Assembly (NCBI GenBank): GCA_009763385.1
Contig: CM019826.1
Coordinates: 81,911,942-81,975,941 of the forward strand
Source: Coix lacryma-jobi var. lacryma-jobi
Lineage: Eukaryota > Streptophyta > Magnoliopsida > Poales > Poaceae
Reading direction: 5' to 3'
Length of the DNA stretch: 64,000 nucleotides
A program made the position numbers and the translations under genes. Shown here in pieces: positions 8,738 through 21,124 of this stretch (within the stretch, counting starts at the first letter, position 1; each line of letters opens with the position of its first letter). The notes beneath the pieces are model-generated. The model did no database searches and was not told where the DNA came from. It worked only from the letters and a program-made list of their open reading frames with translations.

Positions 8738-10596
8738 GTCCAACTCAAATGGACGGAAACCAAAAACCCGTCAACAACGAGCGACCGCGAACGAAACAAC
8801 GCAGCACAGACTCGACCGGACTCTGTACTGCGTCCAGTCAGAGAGCACCGGACCGTTCCGGTCGACAGAAAACCAGTTTCAGAGCCACTGTTTCTAGGAC
8901 CGGACTCTTGTGTACGGGCGTGTCCGGTCAAGTCAGTAGCGTCCGGTCACAAGGACAAAAGCAGTGAACAGTAAGTATTGTGCCGTCTGGTCAGTGGGTG
9001 AACGGTGCGTCCCGGTCTGAGTGCGGTGCTCCGGGCACCCATAAGTTCAACACATGATTTCAACACCAGACTCTTTGCCCTTAGCGTCCGGTCGTCACGA
9101 GCGAGCGTCCGCTCACCTCGCAGCAGTCTGTTCAATCACCGATTCGAATCAAACTCCTCCAAACGAAACCTCTAAGGATTCAAACTTGGAGAGATGAGTT
9201 CACAAGGAGTATAGTGAAGTCTATCTCTAAGATATCATGGCTCGAACCTATCTTCCAAATCGATGAATCGAAGAATTTCGGGAGAAGAGAAAAACTTGAC
9301 CCGAACCGAAAATCGATAGACTCTCCTAGACCGTGAGTTAGTGGTGAATTCCTTCGATGGAAGAAGTGCCTCACGATCTGAAGAAACTTGGTTCACGGGG
9401 TTTGCAAAAGATGAATCCGACAAGAGATCAAGCGCCGGAAGAACGTGGTGAAAAAGGCATTCCACGAAGAACACGAACACAACGCGAATCACACCCATGA
9501 ATTAAACCGTGTGGCTACACCAACCTACAACGTGATATACGGCCTCACTTCCTCAAAATCAATAGTACACAGAGGCAATCCTCTTTGCGGATCTCAGCTA
9601 GCTACTTATCAATAGTACACAGGGATGGGAGAGCAGGAAACCCTAAGTGCAAAAGAGCAAATAACTGAGATCGATGGGAGGAGGGTGTCTTCCCGACTAC
9701 TTATCCTACTACTAGCCTAAGTCTATTTCCTACTCTACCCCTCTCTATTCTAATTACAGAGCGAACCAAAAGCTAAACCCCTAGGGTTATTCTGGACCAA
9801 CTCGATGGTAGGTGTATCCCGACGGTCACGCCGCCACAACCGAAGCGTTGCCTCGACGCAACCTCCGGATCGCCGCCACTTGCCGCCCTCGCTCTGCACA
9901 CCCCCGGTTTTTGTGGCCCACGGGAAACCAGCCTTTCCACCACAACCCCCCCCGGTTTTTAGGCCAACCGGGAAAACCAACCCACCAGCTTCTGAGTTTT
10001 GAGGCCAAACTCAAGCAACCCTCAGCACCCAGGTTTTGAGGCCCAAACCTGGAAAACCGTCCTCATCCCGAGTCTTGTGGCCAAACTCGGAAACCGTCAG
10101 CCCGAGTTTTGTGGCCAAACTCGAAACCGTCCACGCCCAGGTTTTGAGGCTCAAACCAAAGAAACCTCATCCGATGGTTTTTCCCTGCTCTACCACCACA
10201 ACCGACGTCGTAGAGGGGATGCACAGCCCGTGGCACCCCGTCCACCGAACACTGCTCCTGAGTCCACGACTTAGGCAACACATGACCCCACGCACTTCTT
10301 CACTTGTCGTTGTCACAGGCTGCCAGCCACCACAGCTGACCTCACCTGCACTCCTGGTCCTAGTCCAAGCCTCACGTCCGCCCTTCCCACCGCTCGGTTC
10401 ATAGGCATGGCACGTCCACCCACGGCACGCCCATCCTCTCCCGCACCCGGTCCATCGGCACGACCCGTCTCAACTTGACCTTCACCTGCCTTCGATCACT
10501 GCATGCGTGCTCGACACCTGCACAACACAAGCCAAATAACATGCGCATCATCCCAGTTGACAATCACTCATGACCCGGCATACACCATGTAATCCG
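8738..10596 (-). repeat. Noisy copy of the reverse SIRE LTR (compare 27189-29243)
   Basis: Aligned by eye from the start of the block, the sequence follows 27380-29243 in order, including the palindrome array (about 8810-9120) and the inverted hairpin array (about 9950-10190). The LTR end next to the PBS is missing because the block starts inside the LTR. Confidence 0.8.
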
Positions 10597-11594
10597 AATT
10601 TGAAGCCGGAATCGCCAACAATCGATTTCTCCACCAAACGAACCTATCGCTAACCTCTCGGAAGATCGAGCCGTCCTCATCACAAGAAATCCTTGAAAGA
10701 GCTATATTGATTTGGCTCTGGACGCTGGTGACCGTGCGCCAAGTTCTCTTCGCACACAGCTTCAATGTTGCGTTGGCTTCCCAGAAATTGCGAAAAGCTA
10801 CTCGGGAGTTGGCTGGTGGAGGATGTGTGTGATGCGGTTGTCCTGGGTCCTCATTTCCCCCACTCCCCAGCTCCACTACGGTTGTCGTCATCTTTGCATG
10901 TATCGATAAGTGATCATTAGGCGGAGTTGCAATATTGTAGAGAACAATAGATCATTGCCAACTGAATTTATTCGGAAAACGAATTCCACCAACAATCACA
11001 GAGGCATAAATAAATTTCAATCACATCGGCAGATCACATAAATAAAGATCATCTAAATACATAACATGCAAAAGCCAACATAACGTCCATAGTTTTTGCT
11101 CATACATAATGGGACTTTCCAAAGGTCTCGCACCAGGTGCCACATAAGTCTTGCTACTTGTTCTTTACATCTCGCCCATAACACAAGGCAAAAGATCGGC
11201 TTATCAACATGCGCAAAAGATCACTCACGCTCTAAACATGCGAACTGATCTACTCTCTAGCGTCGTCACGCCTCGTCATCATCATCACTATACACGCCTG
11301 AAGAACCACTAGAAAGGCTACTCGGATCCGGGTCCTCCTGAGGAAAGATGGTTCCTCTCATTCTCCTCGGTGGATTCCCACATGCAAGCGGTTCATTGTA
11401 ATCCTACACGTGGTGAAGTTGTAGCTCTAGGTCTCCCACTTCAACCTCAACACACCTTGTTCTCCACTCTGAAGCGCGTATGCCCTCAATACAAACACCT
11501 CGAAGTGACTCCTCGGTCTCCCTCCTGCTCCCATGATCAAGGCTAAGAAGGTAGAAGACTCGCTGCTTAGACACTGAACTGATGGCATTCCCAT
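10597..11594 (-). repeat. Noisy copy of the gypsy-derived fragment (compare 29244-30228)
   Basis: The same order of sequence as 29244-30228 with scattered indels, including the start region of a gypsy-like gag and the acidic C-terminal coding piece, both on the - strand. Confidence 0.75.
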
Positions 11595-13651
11595 TGCGGA
11601 TACTAGGTGTATGCCGAGTCTCTGTGTGATGATGTTGTCAATGGAGATGAATGCGCATGTTCTTTGGCTGTGTGTTGTGCAGGTGTCGAGACGGACAGAG
11701 ATCGATGGCGGGTGAAGTCAAGTTGCGACGTGCCGTGCCGACGACCGGCGCGATGAAGGATGGGCGTGCCGTGCGGCGGACGTGCCATGCCGATGTATCG
11801 ACGGTGAAGGGCGTGACGTGGACTTGGACTGTGACTGGAGGCCGGAGGATCAGCTGTGGTGGCTGGCGCCTGCGACAGCGACAGGCGGAGAAGTGCGTCA
11901 TGTCGGTGGAAGGGTTGCACAGGCGGTGCATCCCTCTACACGCGGTTTTGTTGGTAGAGCCCGGAAAAACCAACGGTGGAACGGTTTCCAGTTTTGGGCC
12001 TCAAAACCTGGGTGCTGGTTTCCAGGTTGAGCCACAAACCTGCGCGACGGTTTCCCAGGTTGAGCCTCAAAACCTGGGCGTGGGCCGGTTTCCGATTTTG
12101 GGCCTCAAAACTCGGGCGCGGACGGTTTCCGAGTTTGGCCACAAACTCGGGCTGGAGGCTGGTTTCCCGGTTTGGGCCTCAAAACCGGGGGCTGATGGAA
12201 AGGCTGGTTTCCCGGTTTGGGCCACAAACCCGGGGTGCAGAGTGGTGGCGGCACGTGGCGGCGATCTGAAGGTTTCGTGGAGGCGACGCGGAAGACCTGT
12301 GCGGGCGTGGCCGCGGATCTACCTACCACCCAAGCGGGTGGACTAGAATAGCCTTAGGGTTAGGCTGGTCCGCTCTGTAAATACAGTAGTGAGGGGTAGA
12401 GTAGGAAATGACTTAGTCTAGGTTAGTATAAGTAGTCCAGGGGAGACACCCTCCTCCCTATCTCAGTTTATAGTCTCTCATTTGCTTCCTCACTTAGGAT
12501 TTCCTGCTCTCCCCCCCCTCCCTGCTGTAGCTAGTGAGATCCCAGAGAGCCTCACTCTGTGTACTGTTGATTCGAGGAAGTGAGGCCGTATCCTCCCTGG
12601 ATCCCATCTCTTGGTGTCAATTCGCGTTTTGATTTCATGTTCATCATGTTCTTCGCGTTTTGCTTTGTGCCTTGAGTTTTTCCCGTCGCTTGATCTTTGT
12701 GCTCGGTTCATCTTTTGCGATTCCGTTTGAACTGAGTTGTTCTAGATTGTGAGGCATTCTTTCCCGAAGAATCATCCTCTAACCTCACGGTCAGGAGATC
12801 GATCATTTTTCGTTTCGGGTCACTTTTCTTCTTTTCCCGAATCCTTCGATTCACCGATTTGGAGTTAGGTTCGAGCATGATCTCTTAGAGATAGCTCACT
12901 AACCTCCTTGTGACTTCACTCACCAAGTTGAATCCCTTGAGATTTGTTTTGGATAGTTCTAGTCGAATCGGTGGCGAACTTGATTCGCGGGTGACGGACG
13001 CTCCTTCAACGACCGCGCTGCTAACACGTGGCGTCCGGTGGTTAACTCTGCCTGAGTTCTTTTGCTTGACCGACGCTCTGTTCAAATCGATCGGACGCTC
13101 CCTTCAGTCAGTCCGGTCGAACAGAGAGGTTCCAAACCGTTTTTTTTCACGACCGTCGCGTCCGGTTCAAGCACGGGCCTCTTATTCCTTCAGTTCTGTA
13201 AAACCTACCAACGTACGTAACCGGACTCGCCTCTTCACTGTTCATTGCGGTTGTTTTACTTGATCGAGCTAGTTAAACGACCGTACACTTGGGCACCGTG
13301 CGTCCGGTCGCGAACAGAGAGCTCCCACGATGGTCTGACGACCGGACGCGTCCGGTCCCTGGCAACCGGACGCAGGCCAAGTCCGGTCACTGCGTTTCCG
13401 CGCCGTCTCGTTCGCGGTTCTTTCGTATCTTGATGGATTCGAGTTCTTCTGTCTTCGTTGTGTTTTTGGTTTCTAGTTCTAGTGTCCCTGTGCTTCTAGG
13501 AACAATCCACCCTACATCAGGGTCGTGGACATTAGCAAGCTCTAATTTTTCTTTTTGGGGTTGAGCTTGGGACGTGCATCTAGTTCCGAAAGGAAATTTT
13601 AAGCTCCCATCACCCCCCTTCTGGTCGCTTCGGGTAGCCTCTCGTCCTTCA
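11595..13651 (+). repeat. Noisy copy of LTR1
   Basis: It starts TGCGGATACTAGG and ends CGTCCTTCA before a damaged PBS (TTGGTATCACAG). The 3' part matches LTR1 rather than LTR3 (GGACTCGCCTCT and CTGTTCATTGCGG near 13220-13250). It is 2057 bp against 2122 bp for LTR1, so losses outnumber gains. Confidence 0.8.
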
Positions 13652-13689
13652 TTGGTATCACAGTTTCAGGATCTTCCACTTAGCCTTCC

Positions 13690-16268
13690 AGTCAAACACT
13701 GTGGATATCGCTATCCGTGGGCAAACCCCCGTTTTTCGATGGGACGAACATCGTATTGGAGATCGTATGTCGCTATTTAAGAGCTTGGGCGCTTCGATCT
13801 GGGATATTTGCAACTCCCTGTTACGTGGTCTTGGCTGCTCGTGTGACTCAACAGCAGATCATGACACGATGCCAATAGCCGGCCCGTAATCCTTTTCTTG
13901 TTTGAGAGGGTGAGTTTGTGGTTTCTCATCCACGATCGCTACGGCTCGTTGAGATCTGGACACTCTCTGCGTTTTCTATCACCTCTCAGGTCAAACCCTC
14001 ACTCTCCATCTTCAAGCAGATATGAGAACTTTAGACATCAACCTGGCGAGAGCATAAAAAGTTTATTCGCTCGCTTTCAGGTGATTGTCAACAGGATGAG
14101 GGCTAACAGAGAGCATGTTGCCATTGACGATCATGAGCGTGCCTTGAAGCTTTTGCACACTCTGACCGTTCGGTGTGGGACTCCAGGTTCAGGCAATCAT
14201 CGAATCGCCGAACTTGAGACCCTCACCTGCGACGAGCTCTTCAGTAAGCTCAAGTCCAGTGAGATTGATGCTATGTCGAGGGCTTCTTTTGAAATCCTTC
14301 TCGCCGTCCATGGCTTTGGTTTCCGGCTCTTCCTCTAAACCCCTCAGCTGGCTTTGTGCTTTCTTCTCTCTTTTCTGTGACAAGGGACCAGCTGGAGTCT
14401 TTGGAGATGACGAGTTGGCTTTGCTCGCCAACCGTTCTTCGCGGGTTCCACAACAACCGCATGAACCGTCGTCGAGGAGGACGCACGGATGCTACGAGTG
14501 CGCGACCCCGACCACTTCATCGCCGACTGCCCCAAGAAGAAGAACACCATCTGGGGAAGGGGCGATCACGGCACAGGCGCGACTCCAAGTAAAGGAGAAC
14601 ACGTTCCCCCAAGGCCCAAGAACGGGCGGCTTCGCACAAGAGTACATCAAGAAAAGTACTTGGAGAAGCAGCAAGCTGAGCACCGCGTTCTTTCGCCACG
14701 CTCAGCGACGTCGACGCTCGGATGACGACTCGCCAGCTTGAGCGATGAAGAGTCGAAAAGATCAGACACTAACTACCTCTCTTCTTCTCCGACACGACGG
14801 TTCTCTCCCATCTCTTCATGACGGACTTCTCTCCCGAGCGTAACCCCTCTACGACGACGACGACGACAACTCCCAGTATCTCTTACCTCCGACGACTTCT
14901 CCGAGTTGAGAAGTTGACGGCTGCCTCCTTAGCCAAGATAAGTTGCTTAGGCGTGCCGCTAGAGAGCGCAAGGAGTTTGGCAGAAGTGGGAGGACACGGT
15001 GAAGGAGCTTGAGTTCGCTCGGTCCCCGTGGTTTGTCTTGAGATTTTAAGTCAATTGCCCGCGCCGAACTACGGATCTTCTCACTCTTCTTCTCTCTGCT
15101 ATTGTGTCTTTTCGAGCTCCTCTGACCGCAGCTGTTGGGTGCGTGCAAGACTTGTCCTGTCTTGCAATCCGAGTTGGCGAGAAGAATGCCAAGCTTGAAT
15201 CTTTAGAGAAGGCCGCTCGGATAGACTTGTGTCAGAGGTGTGCTTTGTGTGAGGGCCTGGAGCAGGATGCCATGGAAGCATGCACAGGTGCTACCGAGGA
15301 GAACCACATACCTTCGGACCGTCTTGTCATGGTGTCTTTGGTGAGCCCAGCGTCGGTATTGATCTCCCAATTCAAGCGAGCTGTGCGTGGCCCTGGTGTA
15401 GGTTTGCTCAGAGTGTTGATCTTTCAGCTTTGGGGAAGATTGGAGAGTCTAGTGGTCTGAACCATGGAGAAGCCCAACTCCACCACTAACTCCCAAACTC
15501 CAAGCTTCCACCAAAGAGCCGCCAAGCCTCACCAAGATGGGTTGTAGTTGAACCCCCAGAGAGCTCCTCCACCAAGACTCCAAATGGCACCCAACCCAAC
15601 ACCTAAGACAAGCTTGACCAATGCCACCCATCCGAAGGAGTTCCACAGAGGGCAGGGCAAGGGAACCCATACCCACACCCTGGCAAACCAACAACCCCCT
15701 TTGCGGCGGTGAGGTCAGTGTGATTTTTTGTGGGGGAGATGGCACCTGAGTTTCTGCTTTAGGCGCAAGGCAGAAAGGCCGCGTGCTAGGGAGAGCAGAA
15801 CCCGACATGTCACCCCCATCTGTGGGACCTTCCGAAGCCCAGGGGAGAGCTGCTAGGTCGGAGGGAAGGTACCCAGGCCTAGGCAGGAGATGAGCCCCAG
15901 GAGGGAGACTAGGCCTAGAGTGAGCACCTCAGTTTGTGTTAGGCCTAGGCAGAGAGAAGCTCCGAGGAGAGCGCTAGATTGATCAAGCAGGCTCCTAGCG
16001 TAACCTCGTAGAGAGCGTGCCCGACGGGGTCCTGCTTTTGCAGTAACGACCCCTGGCGGAGGCTTTGTTAGCGCTTTCCCACCGCAGTGATTTCGCGGTG
16101 AGCGCTTCTTCCCCAGCGACCACGTTTTCCTTCGTGTGATCGCTTCCTCCTAGAACGCTATGATTTTTTACACACTCCCGTTCTTTTGACAGCCGCCCAA
16201 CACTGTTTTCCCTTCTTATTTACTAACCCCAGTGTTGGACCGTATTCCACCCTATGTCTTTCTTTGAT
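13690..16268 (+). pseudogene. Noisy copy of SIRE gag
   Basis: Collinear with 32414-35143: capsid region, first knuckle (about 14485-14535), acidic part, CxxC coiled coil, second knuckle (about 15715-15760) and Arg-rich tail are recognisable in fragments across all three frames. The start codon is damaged. About 14750-14820 is scrambled more strongly than the rest. Nothing here is translatable as Gag. Confidence 0.75.
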
Positions 16269-19200
16269 GTAGAGGACTGGTTGGAGGACTTTGCTTGTGG
16301 ATTCGGTTGTCTAGACACATGACCGGAAACCAATGGTTCTCCAGCCATTCCGTCGCCGGAAAGGAGTACATAACCTTCGGCGACAATAGTAAAGGAAGGT
16401 TTGTCCGTCTGGTGCAGGGGGTTAGTGAGCATTTGTGTTGCGCGGTTGCTCTTGTTTCTAACCTGCTTTTAACTTCTTTCTGTTTCGCAACTTTTGTGAA
16501 GGCTATGAGATTCGTTAAACCGAACTTAGCGATCTTAGATCCTCAGGATCTTGTATGTCTGATTTCACCCTTTGGGAAGTCTTTCGGCAATTTCTAAAGT
16601 CGTTTGGTCTTCTCGCTGTCTTTTGGCTAGTCCTCTCTCTGATCTATCTTTGGAAGTGGATGGAGCTCGCCACTTAGTTTGACTTGCTTGCAAGACTTAG
16701 CTCACTTGCTTAATCCGAGGATTGCCCAAGCTTTCGTTGGAGAAGGATCTAGTTTGCCATCTTGCGCATGGAAGATGGTTGCTGCTCCCCACCCATCCTT
16801 TGACCAGGTTATGACCTCGCACCCCGGAGAGCTTTGGCATATGGACCTTGTGGTCCGGCTCGGGTGAGCTCGTTTGGGAATGGTATGTGCTTGTTTTGTT
16901 GACGACTTTTCGAGGTTTCGTGGGTCTCTTTTTAGTTGAGAAGTCCGACATTCTCCTTCGCTCGCGATCTGATTTTGCGTCTCAGAACGAGTTCCCTTTG
17001 AACTCGATGCGAGCGATTAGAAGTGATAATGTTCCGAAGTTTAAAAATTCGGATTTTGAGAAGTTTTGTAAACGCCTTGGTTTGGTCATCGACTGCCACT
17101 CAGTTAAATCAATCTCCCACATCGATGACACGCATACACGCGGGTCGGAGGTGAAACAGGAGGAGGGGGTGGGTGTTAGAGAGAAGAACGACCCCCTTGT
17201 GGGGAGGGGTTAGTGGAAAGCCCAGGAGTCCAGACGATGCTTGATGAGCACTACGGGGAACTAGTCAAGGGGACGTATGTGCAGGAGAGGAGCGGCTAAC
17301 GAGATTAAGCGTACTGTTAACTTCACATGAAATGCTATGATTAATTGACGAAATTTTCGAGCCAGAGTGTTACTATGAATGAAGAACCTATTATGAGTTG
17401 GTTGGTCGCCGACCCAAGTGAGTTATGTTAGAGTAGTTGGTGCATGTTTAGTATGGAGAAGGCAACTGGACAAGTTTGATTCTCGTTCTTCGGACGGTGG
17501 TGTTTGTGGTTATGACCACACTCGCCGATCGTTACTTAACCGACACGAACCGAGTCATGGAGACATCATTCCCTCGACGAACTCTGTTTTCCCTTCTATT
17601 CGTTTTGAGCGTGAAGGTGAATCGAGTTGAGGAGAGCCTCTTTTTACGATGAGGCGAGAAGAGTGCTGAAGGTATAGATAATCCGCACCCCTCCACCTGC
17701 CGTCGACGCATGGCTGCCTTCGACTGACACTCACCGGCACCCGAAGACTTCTTCTAATGGGAGGATAACACATGAGATAACTGTGGGGCGTACCCTTTGG
17801 ACCCGGGGGGAACCAGCTCTGTTGAGGGGGGAGGTCACTTATCTCCCGGGAGGCCCAACGACATATCCGCTGCCACGAACCCCCACGAACAGATGATCGA
17901 GGACATTCACGATCAGGTTACTGTCCAGGTCACAGGCACACTCTCGCACTTTTCTTCTCCTGGCTTGTTGGCTCTTTGAAACCCCGAGATTTGGAAACCG
18001 CATTGACGGATCCGGACATGGTCAATGCCATGCATGAGACTCTAGAAACTTTGAGCGACATCGGGTGTGGGTCTAGTGCCACCCAACCTCAACTGGTTAA
18101 CTAACCCTATGGACAAAATGGGTTTTAAAAACAAGCAAGCGAGAGAGGCCACTGTGAAGAAACAAGGCCCGGCTGTAGGCGAAGTTATAGCAGAAGAGGG
18201 GGAAAGATTATGGGAGACCTTTCGCTCCTGTAGCTCGTTGGAGGCTATTAGGGATACTCTTGCTTATGCCTGCATCCATGGGTTCAAACTTTTCAAATGG
18301 ATGTCAAGAGTGCCTTTCTTAAAGGCTACATGAGGAGGAAGTGTATGTCCAGCAACCCCCCCGTTTGAAAATCCCAATTTCCAACCATGTCTTTTAAACC
18401 ACAAAGCGTTGTATGTGTTTTGAAACAACCCCCTAGAGCCTGGTAGTGAGATTTAAACCTTTTGCTAGCTAAGGGTTTTTAAAAAGGGATGTGTTGATAA
18501 AAACGCTCTTTCTTCCTCCTCAACAGGCAAAGATACTCTCTTTGTCCAAATTTAGTGGAGATATAATTTTCGGTGGTTCTCTCACGGCTTTGGTTTGCCA
18601 AGTTTGCAGATACTATGAGCAGTGGAGTTCGATGAGAATGATGGGAGAGCTGAACCCCTTCTTTCTCGGTTGCAAATTAAGCAATCACGAGAGGGAGTTT
18701 GTGCACAAGTGCAAAGTCACGACGGGGGACTGCGGAAGCGGGTTCGACATGGGCGAAGGCCGAGCCTCTTCCGACGACCCTGTCGTGACGACTGCCGCGT
18801 ATGCCGACACGATGGGAAGCCAGTGGACCAGAAGGAGCATACGCAGCCTATTGGAGTCGCTGCTCTACCTGACGGCGACACGCCGCTTCAGTTTGCCATT
18901 TGTGACTTGTTGCGCGCGTCTTCAGGCTCGCCACGCACTTCTCACCGTCAGGCGTTGAAGCGCATTTCAGTACCTTCGTTTCAGCACCCTGAGTTCGGGA
19001 TTGGGTATTCTGCTTCCTCCACTCTCTCGCTTTGCGTTATTCCATGCCGATTTTGCTGGTTTCGCATTGACGCAAGTCCCCTTCTGGGACTTGCCATTTT
19101 ATTGGTCTTCCTCTGTGTCGTGGTCTTCTCGCAAGCAGTCTAGTGTCCGCAGTCCTACAGGAGTTGATATGTTGCGCGGCTAGCTGCTGTTCCCAGTTAC

Positions 19201-19478
19201 TCTGATGATGGCCACTTTGCGTATTTTGTTTGAGCTTTACTCGAGTTCCTTTGCTTTTGACAGCACGATTGCCTTTAACGTTCTAAGAACCCCGTGCTTC
19301 ACTCGAAAACCAAACCAATTTGATGTGCGTTTCATTTCTTGACGAGACCACCAGGAGAAGGTGATATCGACCTTCGCCATTCGATACTCATCACAATTGG
19401 CTGATATTTTCCCAAGCCTTTAGAGAACTCACCTTTAATAGGTTGGGGTGAGCTTGGTGTGTGTTTCCCCTTTTAGGT
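16269..19478 (+). pseudogene. Noisy copy of SIRE pol
   Basis: Collinear with 35149-38345. Protease (about 16300), integrase (about 16650-17550), RT (about 18000-18900) and RNase H (about 18960-19460) can be followed, but frames break every few tens of codons. The stretch about 17100-17400 and the integrase-RT linker diverge most. Confidence 0.75.
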
Positions 19479-21124
19479 GGGGAAGCATTTTGAGATGTAC
19501 AGATTGCCTCTTTTATTTTGAGGCTCTTTTCTTTTGAGTTTTCTAGTCTTCCATTTGGTATCTTCTTTCCTTTCAGTTTGTGTCGGGCATACACATTTAC
19601 ATTCTGAGCTTCATTCTATATTCACTAGAATGTAATTATGCTCGTTAGTATTGCTCCATAACTTATGATGATGCTTGTAGCTTATGCTCTTGTATCACTG
19701 TTACATGTATGACGAGCTATTTTTGGAATGGTGAATTATGATGCCGAATATATATAATCTGAAATGTTCACCATGTGAGATTGCAACTAGCATGTTGTAG
19801 GGTGGTTTTGAGTCCATTCCTTGGCTTTTCTATATGCTAGGTTCTAATGTCTCTAGGTTCATGATCATCACTTCTTGTTGTTCATAACTTGCTTAAAATC
19901 CTGAACCAGTATTGGTTGAATTGGAAAAGATACTGAGAATGGATGCTTGTCAACACCCTCATGGTATTGAGAGCTGTTTCTCATTGCCTTTGAGTTAACT
20001 GAGCCTTGAGTGTATGACCGAAACCGTTGCTTTAAGCTCGATTGCTCGGCATAGGCTTCGCACGGTTGAAAAGTTGACAGCATACAAGCCAACCTCTCAA
20101 TGCAATCAATGCCAAAAAATGAACTTGTGAATTTCTTTTACCCCGCTGCAACCTCCGATACTGAATTTGAAATCACAAAAGATATGCTCTCTTCTATGCA
20201 TGATGAATGAATCTTGCTAGGGAGTTCACCTTTGTATAATATGCTTACACTTGTTTTGGATTTTTCTCATGTCCCCTAGTGCTATTTGATGGTGACTATC
20301 TTTTTGGGCTTAAAATCTCACACCTGCTCATGCCTTCAGTGATTTCGTATAAGTTATCAGTTTTGAGCCTTTGCCTAATTTGATGCTTATGAAGATTGTT
20401 GCGAGTATACTGATCGCATCTGTTCACTCTTTTGCCTATATACTTTGAAGCCTACTAACCTTGGCATTTTGACTTCATATCATTTGTGGAAAAAGGGATC
20501 TTTGTTCAGGGGAGTTTGATTCTGAAGAGTTGCTTCTCCGATACCTTTTTGGCCTTATAAGTGTTTTCAACCTATGGGGAGAAATTTAGTGCAATCATAT
20601 GCATCCTGTGAACAAGGAATCTTTTGTCCTAGTTGCTTGCATTGTCGAGGGGCAGTTTTGCTAGTTGTGGTTGAGCCGTTGCCTCTGTCTGAGGGACTAG
20701 CAAACGTTCCTAGCTTTCTCATGAGCTTTCAAAGCTTTTTCATTGGCCTTTCAGATCTGGTTGTCCTGTGTGCTTTCCCCATTGGTTGGGTTGATTATTA
20801 ATGTTCGGAGTGATTTTCTTGCTAGTTGTTGAGCCTCTTGTGCTCTATCTTGAGGGCTACATTTTGGCTCTCGTTGTCCTCCGTCTTCATGTATCTCGCT
20901 AGCTGTGTTGAAGCTGTTTCTAACCTCTTCTTGAGGCTAGCTTTGCTTTGCTTGGTTTGCAGTCCGTTGCCCATCTTTGGGGACCAAGTTTTTGCTTCAT
21001 CCACATGACTTCTTTGCTTGTTAAGGCGTTGGTCATTGGTTGTGTTTCTCTTCCACTCCTTCCTACCCCCTTCTTCTTATTCTATTTGTTGTGGATTGAC
21101 CAATGCACTCATCAAGGGGGAGAT
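19479..21124 (+). other. Noisy copy of the SIRE 3' UTR
   Basis: Follows 38346-40029. Diagnostic bases (CTTTTAGGTGGGG at the stop, CATACACATTTAC, CTCTAGGTTC) match int1, not int2. It ends with the polypurine tract AAGGGGGAGATT before the next LTR. No coding sequence. Confidence 0.75.
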
